Assembly (NCBI RefSeq): GCF_000424065.1
Contig: NZ_AUJE01000004.1
Span: 1 to 64,000 of the forward strand
DNA from: Selenomonas ruminantium subsp. ruminantium ATCC 12561
Lineage (GTDB): Bacteria > Bacillota > Negativicutes > Selenomonadales > Selenomonadaceae
Reading direction: 5' to 3'
Length of the DNA stretch: 64,000 nucleotides
The position numbers and the translations under genes were made by a program. Positions 42,284 to 50,071 of the stretch are shown here, in pieces. Position 1 is the stretch's first letter; every line of letters begins with the position of its first letter. The notes below the pieces were generated by a model that saw only the letters and a program-made list of their open reading frames with translations, ran no database searches and was not told the origin of the DNA.

Positions 42284-43729
42284 CTACATATTAAATTTAA
42301 AGCTGTCCAACTGCCAGATTTTGCCGCTCAGGGATTTTATTTCCCCATCTGCAGCCACCATGAGTTCCGGCTGAATATTTTTCTCCGGGAACACCAGAAT
42401 ACTGGCCGCTTCTTCCCCATGCTGGAAGAACACCTCCACAGCCGTCTTATCGACGAATAACTGCATAGACAGACTCTCATCGGAAAAGAGCTTAAAGCGG
42501 CGCACACCACGGCCGCCTTTTTTCATTTCATTGCGGTCAATGGACATAACCTGCTCCTTGCGGTCATAAATAAAGCGCAGTTTCTCTGTACCAAAGGCTA
42601 CGGTTATGACAATCTCCCGGCTCTCACCCAGTTCCATATCCAGGAGGATTTCAGAGCCATCAAAGAGTGGCCGGCTGATTTCTTTAGTATTTTCTACATC
42701 TAATTCTACAGCCGTTTCGGCAATGCGCAGATCCTTCATCTCACGTGCAGGCCGGGAATAGATATGCCCCTGACGCAGGCGCAGTTCACGGGGCATAGTC
42801 AGACTGTACTGCCAGCCCAGTTCGGCTGTCGGATATTCATTATCCTTATCCGGCATGCCCATCCAGCCAATCATAATCTGACGGCCTTCATGCGTGAGTA
42901 TCTGCGGTGCATAGAAATCAAAGCCCTTGTCCAGTTCCTGGAATTTCGTATGCTGCATCATATCCATGCTGTTCAGTGACAAGCGGCCTGCAATATAACC
43001 CGCCTGATAGATGTTCTGCCGGTCAAATTCACGGGCCTCCAAGCCCTGCGGGCAGAAAATCAATACATCATAGCTGCCGAACTGTACGAGGTTCGGACAT
43101 TCCCACATATAGCCGAAATCGCCCAGACGCGTTTTTACTTCACCCAAATTCTTCCAGCCCTCAGCAGTTTCCTCATAAATGAGCACTGTGCCCTTTTCGT
43201 CTTCTTCCCGCTGAGCACCGATAACAAAATAGCGCTTGCCACGGCGGGTAAAGATGTACGGGTCACGGAAATGGCCGGTAATGCCTTCGGGATGGTCGGG
43301 AACAATGATTTCTTCCTTCTTGATTTTACCACCCTTCAGGCTGCCAAAACGCTGGGCAGGAATGCGGACACCGTCTTCCTTGCGATTGCAGGTATAGAGC
43401 ACCCGCAATTGGCCGTCTTCTACTGTACCGCAGCCAGAATAACAGCCGTCCTTATCATGCTCGTCATCCGGCCACAAAGCTAGTTCCGGTGTGCTGTAAT
43501 GCACAAAATCACGCGTTTCCGTATGCGCCCAGCACTTGTTTTTATGCTCACAGCCCAACGGATTCCACTGATAAAAGAGATGGAACTTACCATCGCAAAA
43601 AGCCAGACCATTGGGGTCATTAATCAGACCGAAGGGCATTTCCAGATGGAATCGGTTATGCCAGCGGTGTTCCATGGGAAAACCGGCCTTTAATTTTTCA
43701 TCAATTTCCTGTTTGTTAAATTTTTCCAT
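42284..43729 (-). CDS. scrB: Sucrose-6-phosphate hydrolase (GH32)
   Basis: 481 residues from ATG 43729 (RBS GGAAGG about 9 nt upstream; an in-frame GTG nine bases earlier is less likely). GH32 motifs: NDPNG near residue 38 with the nucleophile Asp, FRDP near 155, and WECPNL near 210 with the acid/base Glu. A C-terminal beta-sandwich follows. It splits sucrose-6-phosphate to glucose-6-phosphate and fructose. It is 53 nt downstream of the PTS permease and co-transcribed. Confidence 0.93.
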   Translation of the reverse strand: MEKFNKQEIDEKLKAGFPMEHRWHNRFHLEMPFGLINDPNGLAFCDGKFHLFYQWNPLGCEHKNKCWAHTETRDFVHYSTPELALWPDDEHDKDGCYSGCGTVEDGQLRVLYTCNRKEDGVRIPAQRFGSLKGGKIKKEEIIVPDHPEGITGHFRDPYIFTRRGKRYFVIGAQREEDEKGTVLIYEETAEGWKNLGEVKTRLGDFGYMWECPNLVQFGSYDVLIFCPQGLEAREFDRQNIYQAGYIAGRLSLNSMDMMQHTKFQELDKGFDFYAPQILTHEGRQIMIGWMGMPDKDNEYPTAELGWQYSLTMPRELRLRQGHIYSRPAREMKDLRIAETAVELDVENTKEISRPLFDGSEILLDMELGESREIVITVAFGTEKLRFIYDRKEQVMSIDRNEMKKGGRGVRRFKLFSDESLSMQLFVDKTAVEVFFQHGEEAASILVFPEKNIQPELMVAADGEIKSLSGKIWQLDSFKFNM

Positions 43730-43782
43730 AAGAGTCACCTTCCTTTACAAAAAGGGGAGGCTAAGCCTCCCCTCACAGTTCT

Positions 43783-45624
43783 TTATTCTTCCGGCTTAAA
43801 CAGCGTAAAGGTAAGTCCAAAAGCTATACCGAAGCCGATTAAGTTTACAAGCACATATTCGAGCAGATGATCGAGGTAGAGAAGCGTACCCGGCAGAACC
43901 GTGATACCCATGCCCGTACCAGCCAAATGCAGGAAGCTGGCCACGCCGCCAGCGCAGGCACCACCAACGAGTGCATAGAGGAACGGTTTCATGAAGCGCA
44001 GGTTAATACCGAAGATAGCCGGTTCCGTGATCCCTAAGAATGCAGGCACAGCGGAGGAAATGTAGAGAGCGCGTTTCTTCGGGTCCTGAGTCTTCAGCGC
44101 TACAGCCACAGCTGCACCGCCCTGTGCTACGATAGCACCGGTGATGATGGCATTGAAGGGGTCAACGCCCGTAGTAGCCAGAAGCTGTACTTCCAGAGCG
44201 TTAAACACATGATGTACACCAAATACTACGATAACCTGCTGCAGACCACCGACGATGAAACCACCGATACCCATAGGCATCTGCAGGAATGCGGAAACCG
44301 CACCGAAAATCGTCGTTTCCAGAGAATGCATGATGGGGCCAATGATGAGGATACCCAGAATCATGGAGATGAACAAGGTAACAAACGGCGTAACAATCAG
44401 GTCAATGATATCGGGAACTACCGTCTTGAGGGCTTTCTGCAGTTTAGCAGCAAAGATACCGAGAACGAGTGCCGGCAAAACAGAACCCTGATAACCGACG
44501 ATACCAATGGTCATACCAAAGATTTCCATTGGAATGGGCTTCACATCGCCACCAGCAACAGCCCAGGCATTCGGCAGCTGCGGGCCAACGAGCATCAGAC
44601 CGAGAACCAAACCGATAACCGGCGTGCCGCCGAAGCGTTTCATCGTCGACCAGCAAACGAGTGCCGGCAGGAAGATGAAGGCCGTATCCGTGAGAATCTG
44701 GCTCAGCAGCAGCACATTATCGCTGAACTGCACGCCCAGGCTCTGAGCCGCACCGCGCAGGCCCATGAACAAACCTGTTGCCACCAGTACGGGGATAATG
44801 GGTACGAATACGTCACCCAGCGTACGGGAAATCTTCTGCAGCGGCGTCATCTGTGCATAAGCTTCTTCCTTATTGCTGACACCGGAGAAATTCGTGCCCT
44901 TGACGAATTCATCAAAGACCTTATCTACAAAGCCCGTGCCCAGGATAATCTGATACTGGGCAGCCGCAAAGAACTGGCCTTTTACGCCGTCAATGTTTTC
45001 AATGGCTTTTTCGTCGATTTTGGACTTATCGTTAATGATGAGGCGCAGGCGCGTAGCGCAGTGTTCTGCATTGCGCACATTGTCCATGCCGCCAACATAT
45101 TTTTCAATGAGCTTGGCTACGCGAACTTCCTTCGGAAGGTCAGCGTATTCGTCATCAGCCGTTGCCTTTTCTGCTTTTGCTTCAGCAGCAGCGGAAACAA
45201 CTTCCTTATCGCCCAGAGCGATAGTGATTTTGTCAAACTCTGTGGAATTGGTTACAACCATAGGCGTAGTAATGTCATAACCAGCAGCCTTGATTGCCTC
45301 GCCATCGAATTCCAAAAGCAGCTGACCTTTCTTTACCTTAGCGCCCTGTTCCACATGAGCCTTGAAATGCTCACCGTTCAGTTTCACAGTATCCAGGCCA
45401 ACATGAATCAGCAGGTCTTCACCATTCTCGCCATGAATGCCGATCGCGTGTTTCGTTTCAAAAAACACCGTCACTTCACCGTCAACGGGGGAATAAACCT
45501 TACCGTCCGGATTCTTCACTGCTGCACCAAAGCCCATTGCCCCGCTGGCAAAAGCCTGGTCATTCACCTGGGACAGTTCCACCAGTTCGCCGTTAAGCGG
45601 GCTGTCCAAACGAATTTCCTTCAT
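43783..45624 (-). CDS. scrA: Sucrose-type PTS permease, EIIA-EIIB-EIIC in one chain
   Basis: 613 residues. Residues 1-145 are a glucose-type EIIA with H59 and H74 (LLIHVGLDTV); a linker rich in Ala/Lys/Glu follows; residues 162-245 are EIIB with phospho-Cys C189 in NAEHCATRLR; 260-613 are EIIC with about ten helices. Placing EIIA first is unusual because most fused proteins read B-C-A. Pairing with ScrB supports sucrose as substrate; trehalose or another beta-fructoside PTS is a lesser option. RBS GGAGG before ATG 45624; palindromic operator upstream. Confidence 0.9.
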   Translation of the reverse strand: MKEIRLDSPLNGELVELSQVNDQAFASGAMGFGAAVKNPDGKVYSPVDGEVTVFFETKHAIGIHGENGEDLLIHVGLDTVKLNGEHFKAHVEQGAKVKKGQLLLEFDGEAIKAAGYDITTPMVVTNSTEFDKITIALGDKEVVSAAAEAKAEKATADDEYADLPKEVRVAKLIEKYVGGMDNVRNAEHCATRLRLIINDKSKIDEKAIENIDGVKGQFFAAAQYQIILGTGFVDKVFDEFVKGTNFSGVSNKEEAYAQMTPLQKISRTLGDVFVPIIPVLVATGLFMGLRGAAQSLGVQFSDNVLLLSQILTDTAFIFLPALVCWSTMKRFGGTPVIGLVLGLMLVGPQLPNAWAVAGGDVKPIPMEIFGMTIGIVGYQGSVLPALVLGIFAAKLQKALKTVVPDIIDLIVTPFVTLFISMILGILIIGPIMHSLETTIFGAVSAFLQMPMGIGGFIVGGLQQVIVVFGVHHVFNALEVQLLATTGVDPFNAIITGAIVAQGGAAVAVALKTQDPKKRALYISSAVPAFLGITEPAIFGINLRFMKPFLYALVGGACAGGVASFLHLAGTGMGITVLPGTLLYLDHLLEYVLVNLIGFGIAFGLTFTLFKPEE

Positions 45625-45679
45625 CGGAAATGCCTCCTTTTAATATTCGCGTCTTCAAAATATAATTCCTGCATGAGTA

Positions 45680-45703
45680 AAATATGAAACCAATTTCATA
45701 TTT
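45680..45703 (-). promoter_or_regulatory. Palindromic operator upstream of scrA
   Basis: Perfect 10-bp arms AAATATGAAA (45680-45689) and TTTCATATTT (45694-45703) around CCAA. It lies about 55 nt upstream of the scrA start. It lacks the central CG of LacI-type sites. No regulator gene is adjacent. Confidence 0.6.
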
Positions 45704-45805
45704 ACAGTTTACAAGTTCCATATCGCTTTGTCAAGATTAAGATTGAAAAAAATCGTCAAAATTGGTCAAAAGTCCCCTCACCTTACTGAAAAAGGTAATG
45801 CGTAC

Positions 45806-46005
45806 AGCCGGAACGGGGGCAAAAGGCACGACTGCGCTAAGCCGCCGGGCTAAAACGGATTTTTATCTCTTATGTCACTGGAAAAGTCAAAACTCGCTGC
45901 GCTCAAACAGTAGACTTTTCCAACGACATTCAGCGGTAGATAAAAATCCGTTTCCTAACGCCCGGCGGCATACGCTTCGCTGTGCCTTTTGCCCCCGTTC
46001 CGGCT
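45806..46005 (-). repeat. Family A palindrome, copy A3
   Basis: 200 nt, apex on the minus strand. Helices: 45806-45829 with 45982-46005 (24 of 24), 45841-45850 with 45960-45969 (10 of 10), 45856-45868 with 45938-45950 (13 of 13), 45880-45888 with 45913-45921 (9 of 9). Minus-strand loops GCGAAGCGTAT, GTTAGGAAA/TTTTA and apical TTTGAGCGCAGCGAGTTT match A1 and A4. Confidence 0.9.
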
Positions 46006-46074
46006 ATGTTATGTTCTTTCTATGCCTCGATGTAAGCCAACACCAAAAACAGACAGCTTGCATATCCGCAACTT

Positions 46075-46279
46075 CTGGCGAGGCGGCTGGGGTGGTATTC
46101 AGGCGACGCGTTTGACTGCTGGCGTTAAGAAAAGCATTTTTGCCCACATACGAAAAAACTCAAAGCATCTTTGTCTGAACGCAGTGAGTTTAGATGCTTT
46201 GAGTTTTATAAAAGGCAAAAATGATTTTTAGCCAGCAGTCTAAGCAGAGCATGAATACCGCCCCAGCCGCCCCGCCAGT
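46075..46279 (+). repeat. Family A palindrome, copy A4
   Basis: About 205 nt, apex on the plus strand, 69 nt from A3 in opposite orientation. Helices: 46076-46101 with 46252-46277 (24 of 26), 46115-46123 with 46231-46239 (9 of 9), AGCATTTTTGCC region with GGCAAAAATGAT, 46155-46170 with 46192-46207 (16 of 16). Loops GACGCGTTTG, GTTAAGAAA/TTTTTA, apex TCTGAACGCAGTGAGTTT. Confidence 0.88.
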
Positions 46280-46309
46280 TTCGAACAATCCTCGAACCAG
46301 CAGCAATAA

Positions 46310-47638
46310 TCACTGCATAAGCAAATCGCGGAATTTGGTGTATTCTTTCTGGAAGAACAGCTGCACGCTGTCCACAGGGCCATTACGGTGCTTGGCCACG
46401 ATGATTTCGGTGATATTCTTGTTCTCCGTGTCCTTATCGTAATAATCCTCACGATAAAGGAACATAACGATATCTGCATCCTGCTCCAGTGACCCGGATT
46501 CGCGCAGGTCGGAGAGCATCGGCTTTTTGATCTGACGGCTTTCCACGGAGCGGGAGAGCTGTGAGAGCGCAATAACCGGCACATCAAGTTCACGCGCCAA
46601 GGCTTTGAGTGAGCGGGAAATCTCGGAGATTTCCTGCTGACGGTTGTCGCTGTTCTTGCTGGCCCGTCCCTGCATGAGCTGCAGATAGTCGATGATAATG
46701 AGGTCAAGACCATGTTCGGCCTTCAAGCGCCGCGCTTTAGAGCGCAGTTCCATAACCGTGATACCGGCCGTATCGTCAATGTAGATGGGAGCCCGGCTCA
46801 TGCGGTCCGCCACGCCCACCAGCTTGTTCCATTCCATTTCGTCCAGCTGGCCTGTACGCAGCCGTGAGGCATCAATACCGCCTTCGGAGCAGAGCATACG
46901 CTGCATCAGCTGTTCCTTGCTCATTTCCAGCGAGAAGAATGCCACATTACCGCCATGCAGGCCGACATAACTGGCGATATTCAGCGTGAACGCCGTTTTA
47001 CCCATGGACGGACGCGCCGCCACGAGGATAAGGTCAGATTTCTGCAAGCCTGCCGTGAGTTTGTCCAAATCCTTGAACCCCGAACTGATGCCCGTAAGGC
47101 CGCCCTTGGACTCATAGAGCACATTGATGCGTTCAAAGGTACGCATGACGATATTCTTCATGGGTTCAAAGGCACCGCCGCCCTGACGGCTGGCCACGGC
47201 CAGAATCTTCTTCTCTGCCTCGTCCATGATGTCTTCTACTTCGTCGCTATCCTCATAAGCCTTGCCTGCAATTTCCGTGGCTACATTGATAAGATTGCGC
47301 AGTTCTGCCTTTTCCTTGACGATTTTCGCATGATAGCTGACATTGGCAGCCGTGCCCACGATATTAGCCAGCTGGGTGATAAAGCCTAGCCCGCCCACCT
47401 TGTCGAGCATATCGGTTTTCCGCAATTCCTCAGTCAAGGTTACGAGGTCCACGGCTTCATCATTATTCTGCAGGCGCACCATAGCCTCATAGATAATACG
47501 GTGCGTTTCCCGATAGAAATCCTCCGGCTGCAGGATTTCCTGCACCTCTATGATGGCCTCTTTTTTGATGAGCATAGCCCCTAAAACAGCCTGTTCAGCT
47601 TCAATATTCTGCGGGGGCACCCGTTCTGGTAATGCCAT
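46310..47638 (-). CDS. dnaB: Replicative DNA helicase DnaB
   Basis: 442 residues. N-terminal helical domain (PPQNIEAEQAVLGAML) and C-terminal RecA-like hexameric helicase with Walker A AARPSMGKTAF near 207, Walker B LDLIIIDYLQLM near 312 and the arginine-finger region SDLRESGSLEQDADIV. Normal length with no intein. It unwinds the replication fork. Last gene of yybS-gdpP-rplI-lonC-dnaB, 5 bp after lonC. Confidence 0.97.
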   Translation of the reverse strand: MALPERVPPQNIEAEQAVLGAMLIKKEAIIEVQEILQPEDFYRETHRIIYEAMVRLQNNDEAVDLVTLTEELRKTDMLDKVGGLGFITQLANIVGTAANVSYHAKIVKEKAELRNLINVATEIAGKAYEDSDEVEDIMDEAEKKILAVASRQGGGAFEPMKNIVMRTFERINVLYESKGGLTGISSGFKDLDKLTAGLQKSDLILVAARPSMGKTAFTLNIASYVGLHGGNVAFFSLEMSKEQLMQRMLCSEGGIDASRLRTGQLDEMEWNKLVGVADRMSRAPIYIDDTAGITVMELRSKARRLKAEHGLDLIIIDYLQLMQGRASKNSDNRQQEISEISRSLKALARELDVPVIALSQLSRSVESRQIKKPMLSDLRESGSLEQDADIVMFLYREDYYDKDTENKNITEIIVAKHRNGPVDSVQLFFQKEYTKFRDLLMQ

Positions 47639-47643
47639 TTTCC

Positions 47644-49626
47644 TTACTCCTCTTTACTTTCCGGCTCGAAGATATAGGCAAACGCCTCCTCTGCCGTAGA
47701 TACGGGGTGAATATCCAACCCCAAATGCTCCTTAGGGATATCCTTGCTGTTTTCCTTGGGAATGACCAGCGTTTTTATGCCCGTCTGTTTGGCGCCATAA
47801 GCTTTTTCAAAGACGCCGCCCACAGGGCGAACCCGGCCTGCCAGCGAAATTTCACCGGTTACGGCCACATCCTGCCGGATTTTCCGGCCGGTTACGGCAC
47901 TGGTAATAACCGCCAATATCGCTGTCCCCGCACTGGGACCGTCAATATTGCCGCCGCCAATGACATTGATATGCACATCATAGTCGTGCAAATCCTTGCC
48001 CGTCAGCTGCCGCATAACGGAAGCAGCATTGAACACGGAGTCCTTGGCCATAGAACCGGCCGTTTCGTTGAAACGCACTGTTCCCTTGCCTTTTTCCTTA
48101 GCGGGGAACGCCACAGCCTCAATCTCAATTGCCGAGCCTAAGAAACCGGCCACGCCCAGTCCAAAGATATGCCCCTGCAGGGCTGTATCCGAAGCCTTTT
48201 TCGTCACATAGGGCGTCAGACGGCTGACCTGCGTGACTTCGTAGATATCTGCCTTGCTGATTTCCACCTGTGGGCCATTTTCGGTGCCCAAATCTTCAAG
48301 TTTGAACTGTTCACCGACACCACAACGCTCCAAAGCAAGGCTGTAGGCATCGGCCAAAATATTGATGGCCTTGCGCCCTTCAATAGTGTATTCACTGATA
48401 AGGCCAGCCACCTCATCGCTGACTTCCACATGTAGTTTTTCCGCCGCATTGCGCACAATCTGCTGAATGTGCTTCGGGGTCAAGGGTTCAAAGTAAATTT
48501 CTGCACAGCGGGAGCGCAGGGCAGGATTGATATGCCCTGCATCACGCGTTGTCGCGCCAATCAATACGAAATCTGCCGGTGCACCTTCCTCAAAGAGCTT
48601 TTTGATATAAGGCGGCACCTTGGGATCCGTGGGGTCATAATAAGCCGACTCAAAGTAGGCCCGCTTGTCCTCCAGCACCTTTAACAGCTTATTCTGCAAC
48701 ATTTCGTCCATTTCGCCGATTTCGTCAATGAACAGAATACCACCATGGGCATCGGTGACCAGGCCCGGCTTTGGTTCCGGGATGCCGCTGTCCGCGAGCG
48801 TTTTCTGTGCGCCCTGATAGATGGGGTCATGAACAGAGCCCAACAAAGGATTGGTAATATCCCGCGGGTCCCAGCGCAGCGTCGTACCGTCGGTTTCCAC
48901 AAAAGGTGCTTCATCGCCAAAAGGCGATACCGCTTTTTTCTTCGCCGCCTCGAGCACAAGGCGCGCTGCCGTGGTCTTGCCAACTCCCGGCGGCCCATAG
49001 AGCAATAAATGCTGCGGATAAGGTGAGCTTAATTTCGCCATAAGGGACTTAACCGCCCGTTCCTGCCCCACGATTTCACTGAAATCCTGCGGGCGCAAAA
49101 GTTCCATAATGGACTGGGTCAGCTTGATGCCTTCGAGCTTTTCGAGTTTCTCCCGCTTTTCCTTATCCTGCGGACTTTCATTGCCGCCCTTTTCGTCCTT
49201 GATGACCTGCTGACGAATATCGTTGACATAATCCGCATGGTCTTTTTCGAGCTTTTCGTTGACTTTTTTCTCGATACTGTCCTCGACATTGCGGCGGGCC
49301 ACCAGATCGGCCACGCGCTCAGAGAGTGCCTCCATAATCGGCGGCACCTGTTCCGGCTTAGGAGCAGGCGCAATCAGGGGGTCTTCGCCCAAGATGCGCT
49401 GCAGGGCCAGCACCCTGTCGCAGGGGTCAGCAGAGCGCATTAAGTCCAGCGCCTTCATTTTCCCGGCCTGAATCACCAATTTCTCCGTGCCCATAACATC
49501 TACCAAAATGGCATAGAGCGCTTCAATCTGCCGGTCCAAAGGCGTTGCACTGCGTGAAGCAGGAGCAGGCAAAGCCTGCTCCTGTTTTTTCGTAAATAAA
49601 TTGCGAATAAAATCCAGTAATTTCAT
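47644..49626 (-). CDS. lonC: Lon-family ATP-dependent protease LonC
   Basis: 660 residues. A charged helical N-terminal region (about 95-165), AAA+ domain with Walker A GPPGVGKTT (211-219) and Walker B GILFIDEIGEMD, then a Lon protease domain with the Ser/Lys dyad in NIDGPSAGT (Ser about 563) and VFEKAYGAK (Lys about 608). It lacks the usual LonA N-terminal substrate domain. Length, a Gly/Asn-rich insert and gene position fit LonC of Firmicutes. It is encoded between rplI and dnaB, 1 bp after rplI. Confidence 0.9.
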   Translation of the reverse strand: MKLLDFIRNLFTKKQEQALPAPASRSATPLDRQIEALYAILVDVMGTEKLVIQAGKMKALDLMRSADPCDRVLALQRILGEDPLIAPAPKPEQVPPIMEALSERVADLVARRNVEDSIEKKVNEKLEKDHADYVNDIRQQVIKDEKGGNESPQDKEKREKLEKLEGIKLTQSIMELLRPQDFSEIVGQERAVKSLMAKLSSPYPQHLLLYGPPGVGKTTAARLVLEAAKKKAVSPFGDEAPFVETDGTTLRWDPRDITNPLLGSVHDPIYQGAQKTLADSGIPEPKPGLVTDAHGGILFIDEIGEMDEMLQNKLLKVLEDKRAYFESAYYDPTDPKVPPYIKKLFEEGAPADFVLIGATTRDAGHINPALRSRCAEIYFEPLTPKHIQQIVRNAAEKLHVEVSDEVAGLISEYTIEGRKAINILADAYSLALERCGVGEQFKLEDLGTENGPQVEISKADIYEVTQVSRLTPYVTKKASDTALQGHIFGLGVAGFLGSAIEIEAVAFPAKEKGKGTVRFNETAGSMAKDSVFNAASVMRQLTGKDLHDYDVHINVIGGGNIDGPSAGTAILAVITSAVTGRKIRQDVAVTGEISLAGRVRPVGGVFEKAYGAKQTGIKTLVIPKENSKDIPKEHLGLDIHPVSTAEEAFAYIFEPESKEE

Positions 49627-49627
49627 A

Positions 49628-50071
49628 TTAGCCTGCCACTACATTGACCTTGATGGTGCTGGTAACCGAAGGATGCACCTTGATTACAGCTTCATATTCA
49701 CCCGTGCCGGTCACATCGCCCTTAATGGTGATTTTCCGGCGGTCGATATCAATATTTTCCTTTTTCAGAGCTTCTGCCACATCCTTGCCCGTAACAGAAC
49801 CAAAGAGTTTGCCGTTTTCGCCGATTTTTACAGGAATCGTTACGGACACTTTTTCGAGCTGCGCTGCCATCAGTTTGGCTTCATCTGTAGCCATAGCCTC
49901 TTTGCGGGCCTTGGAACCAGCCTGAGCCTTGGCCACATTCATATTCTCGGCATTGGCCAGCACAGCTGCCTTGCGGGGCAGAAGGAAGTTACGGCCGTAA
50001 CCTTCCGAAACCTCTACAATATCACCTTTTTTACCTAATTTTTTAACGTCCTGCTGCAGAATCACTTTCAT
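49628..50071 (-). CDS. rplI: 50S ribosomal protein L9
   Basis: 147 residues from ATG 50071 (MKVILQQDVKKLGKKGD), with GAGGAG 10 nt upstream; another ATG at 50080 would be too close to that site. The N-terminal domain, long connecting helix and C-terminal domain are all present (NFLLPRKAA, GSVTGKDVAEAL). The start lies 29 bp inside the end of gdpP, so its RBS is within gdpP. Confidence 0.97.
   Translation of the reverse strand: MKVILQQDVKKLGKKGDIVEVSEGYGRNFLLPRKAAVLANAENMNVAKAQAGSKARKEAMATDEAKLMAAQLEKVSVTIPVKIGENGKLFGSVTGKDVAEALKKENIDIDRRKITIKGDVTGTGEYEAVIKVHPSVTSTIKVNVVAG

Noticed and set aside
45781-46120. Plus-strand open frames of 117 and 80 residues
   Set aside because: Both are readings through palindromes A3 and A4 with no RBS or recognisable protein features.
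19204-46279. Family A elements as integron attC sites (GTTAAGA resembles GTTRRRY)
   Set aside because: The facing strand is TTTTA rather than a pairing RYYYAAC box, no integrase gene is seen and the elements do not flank cassettes.
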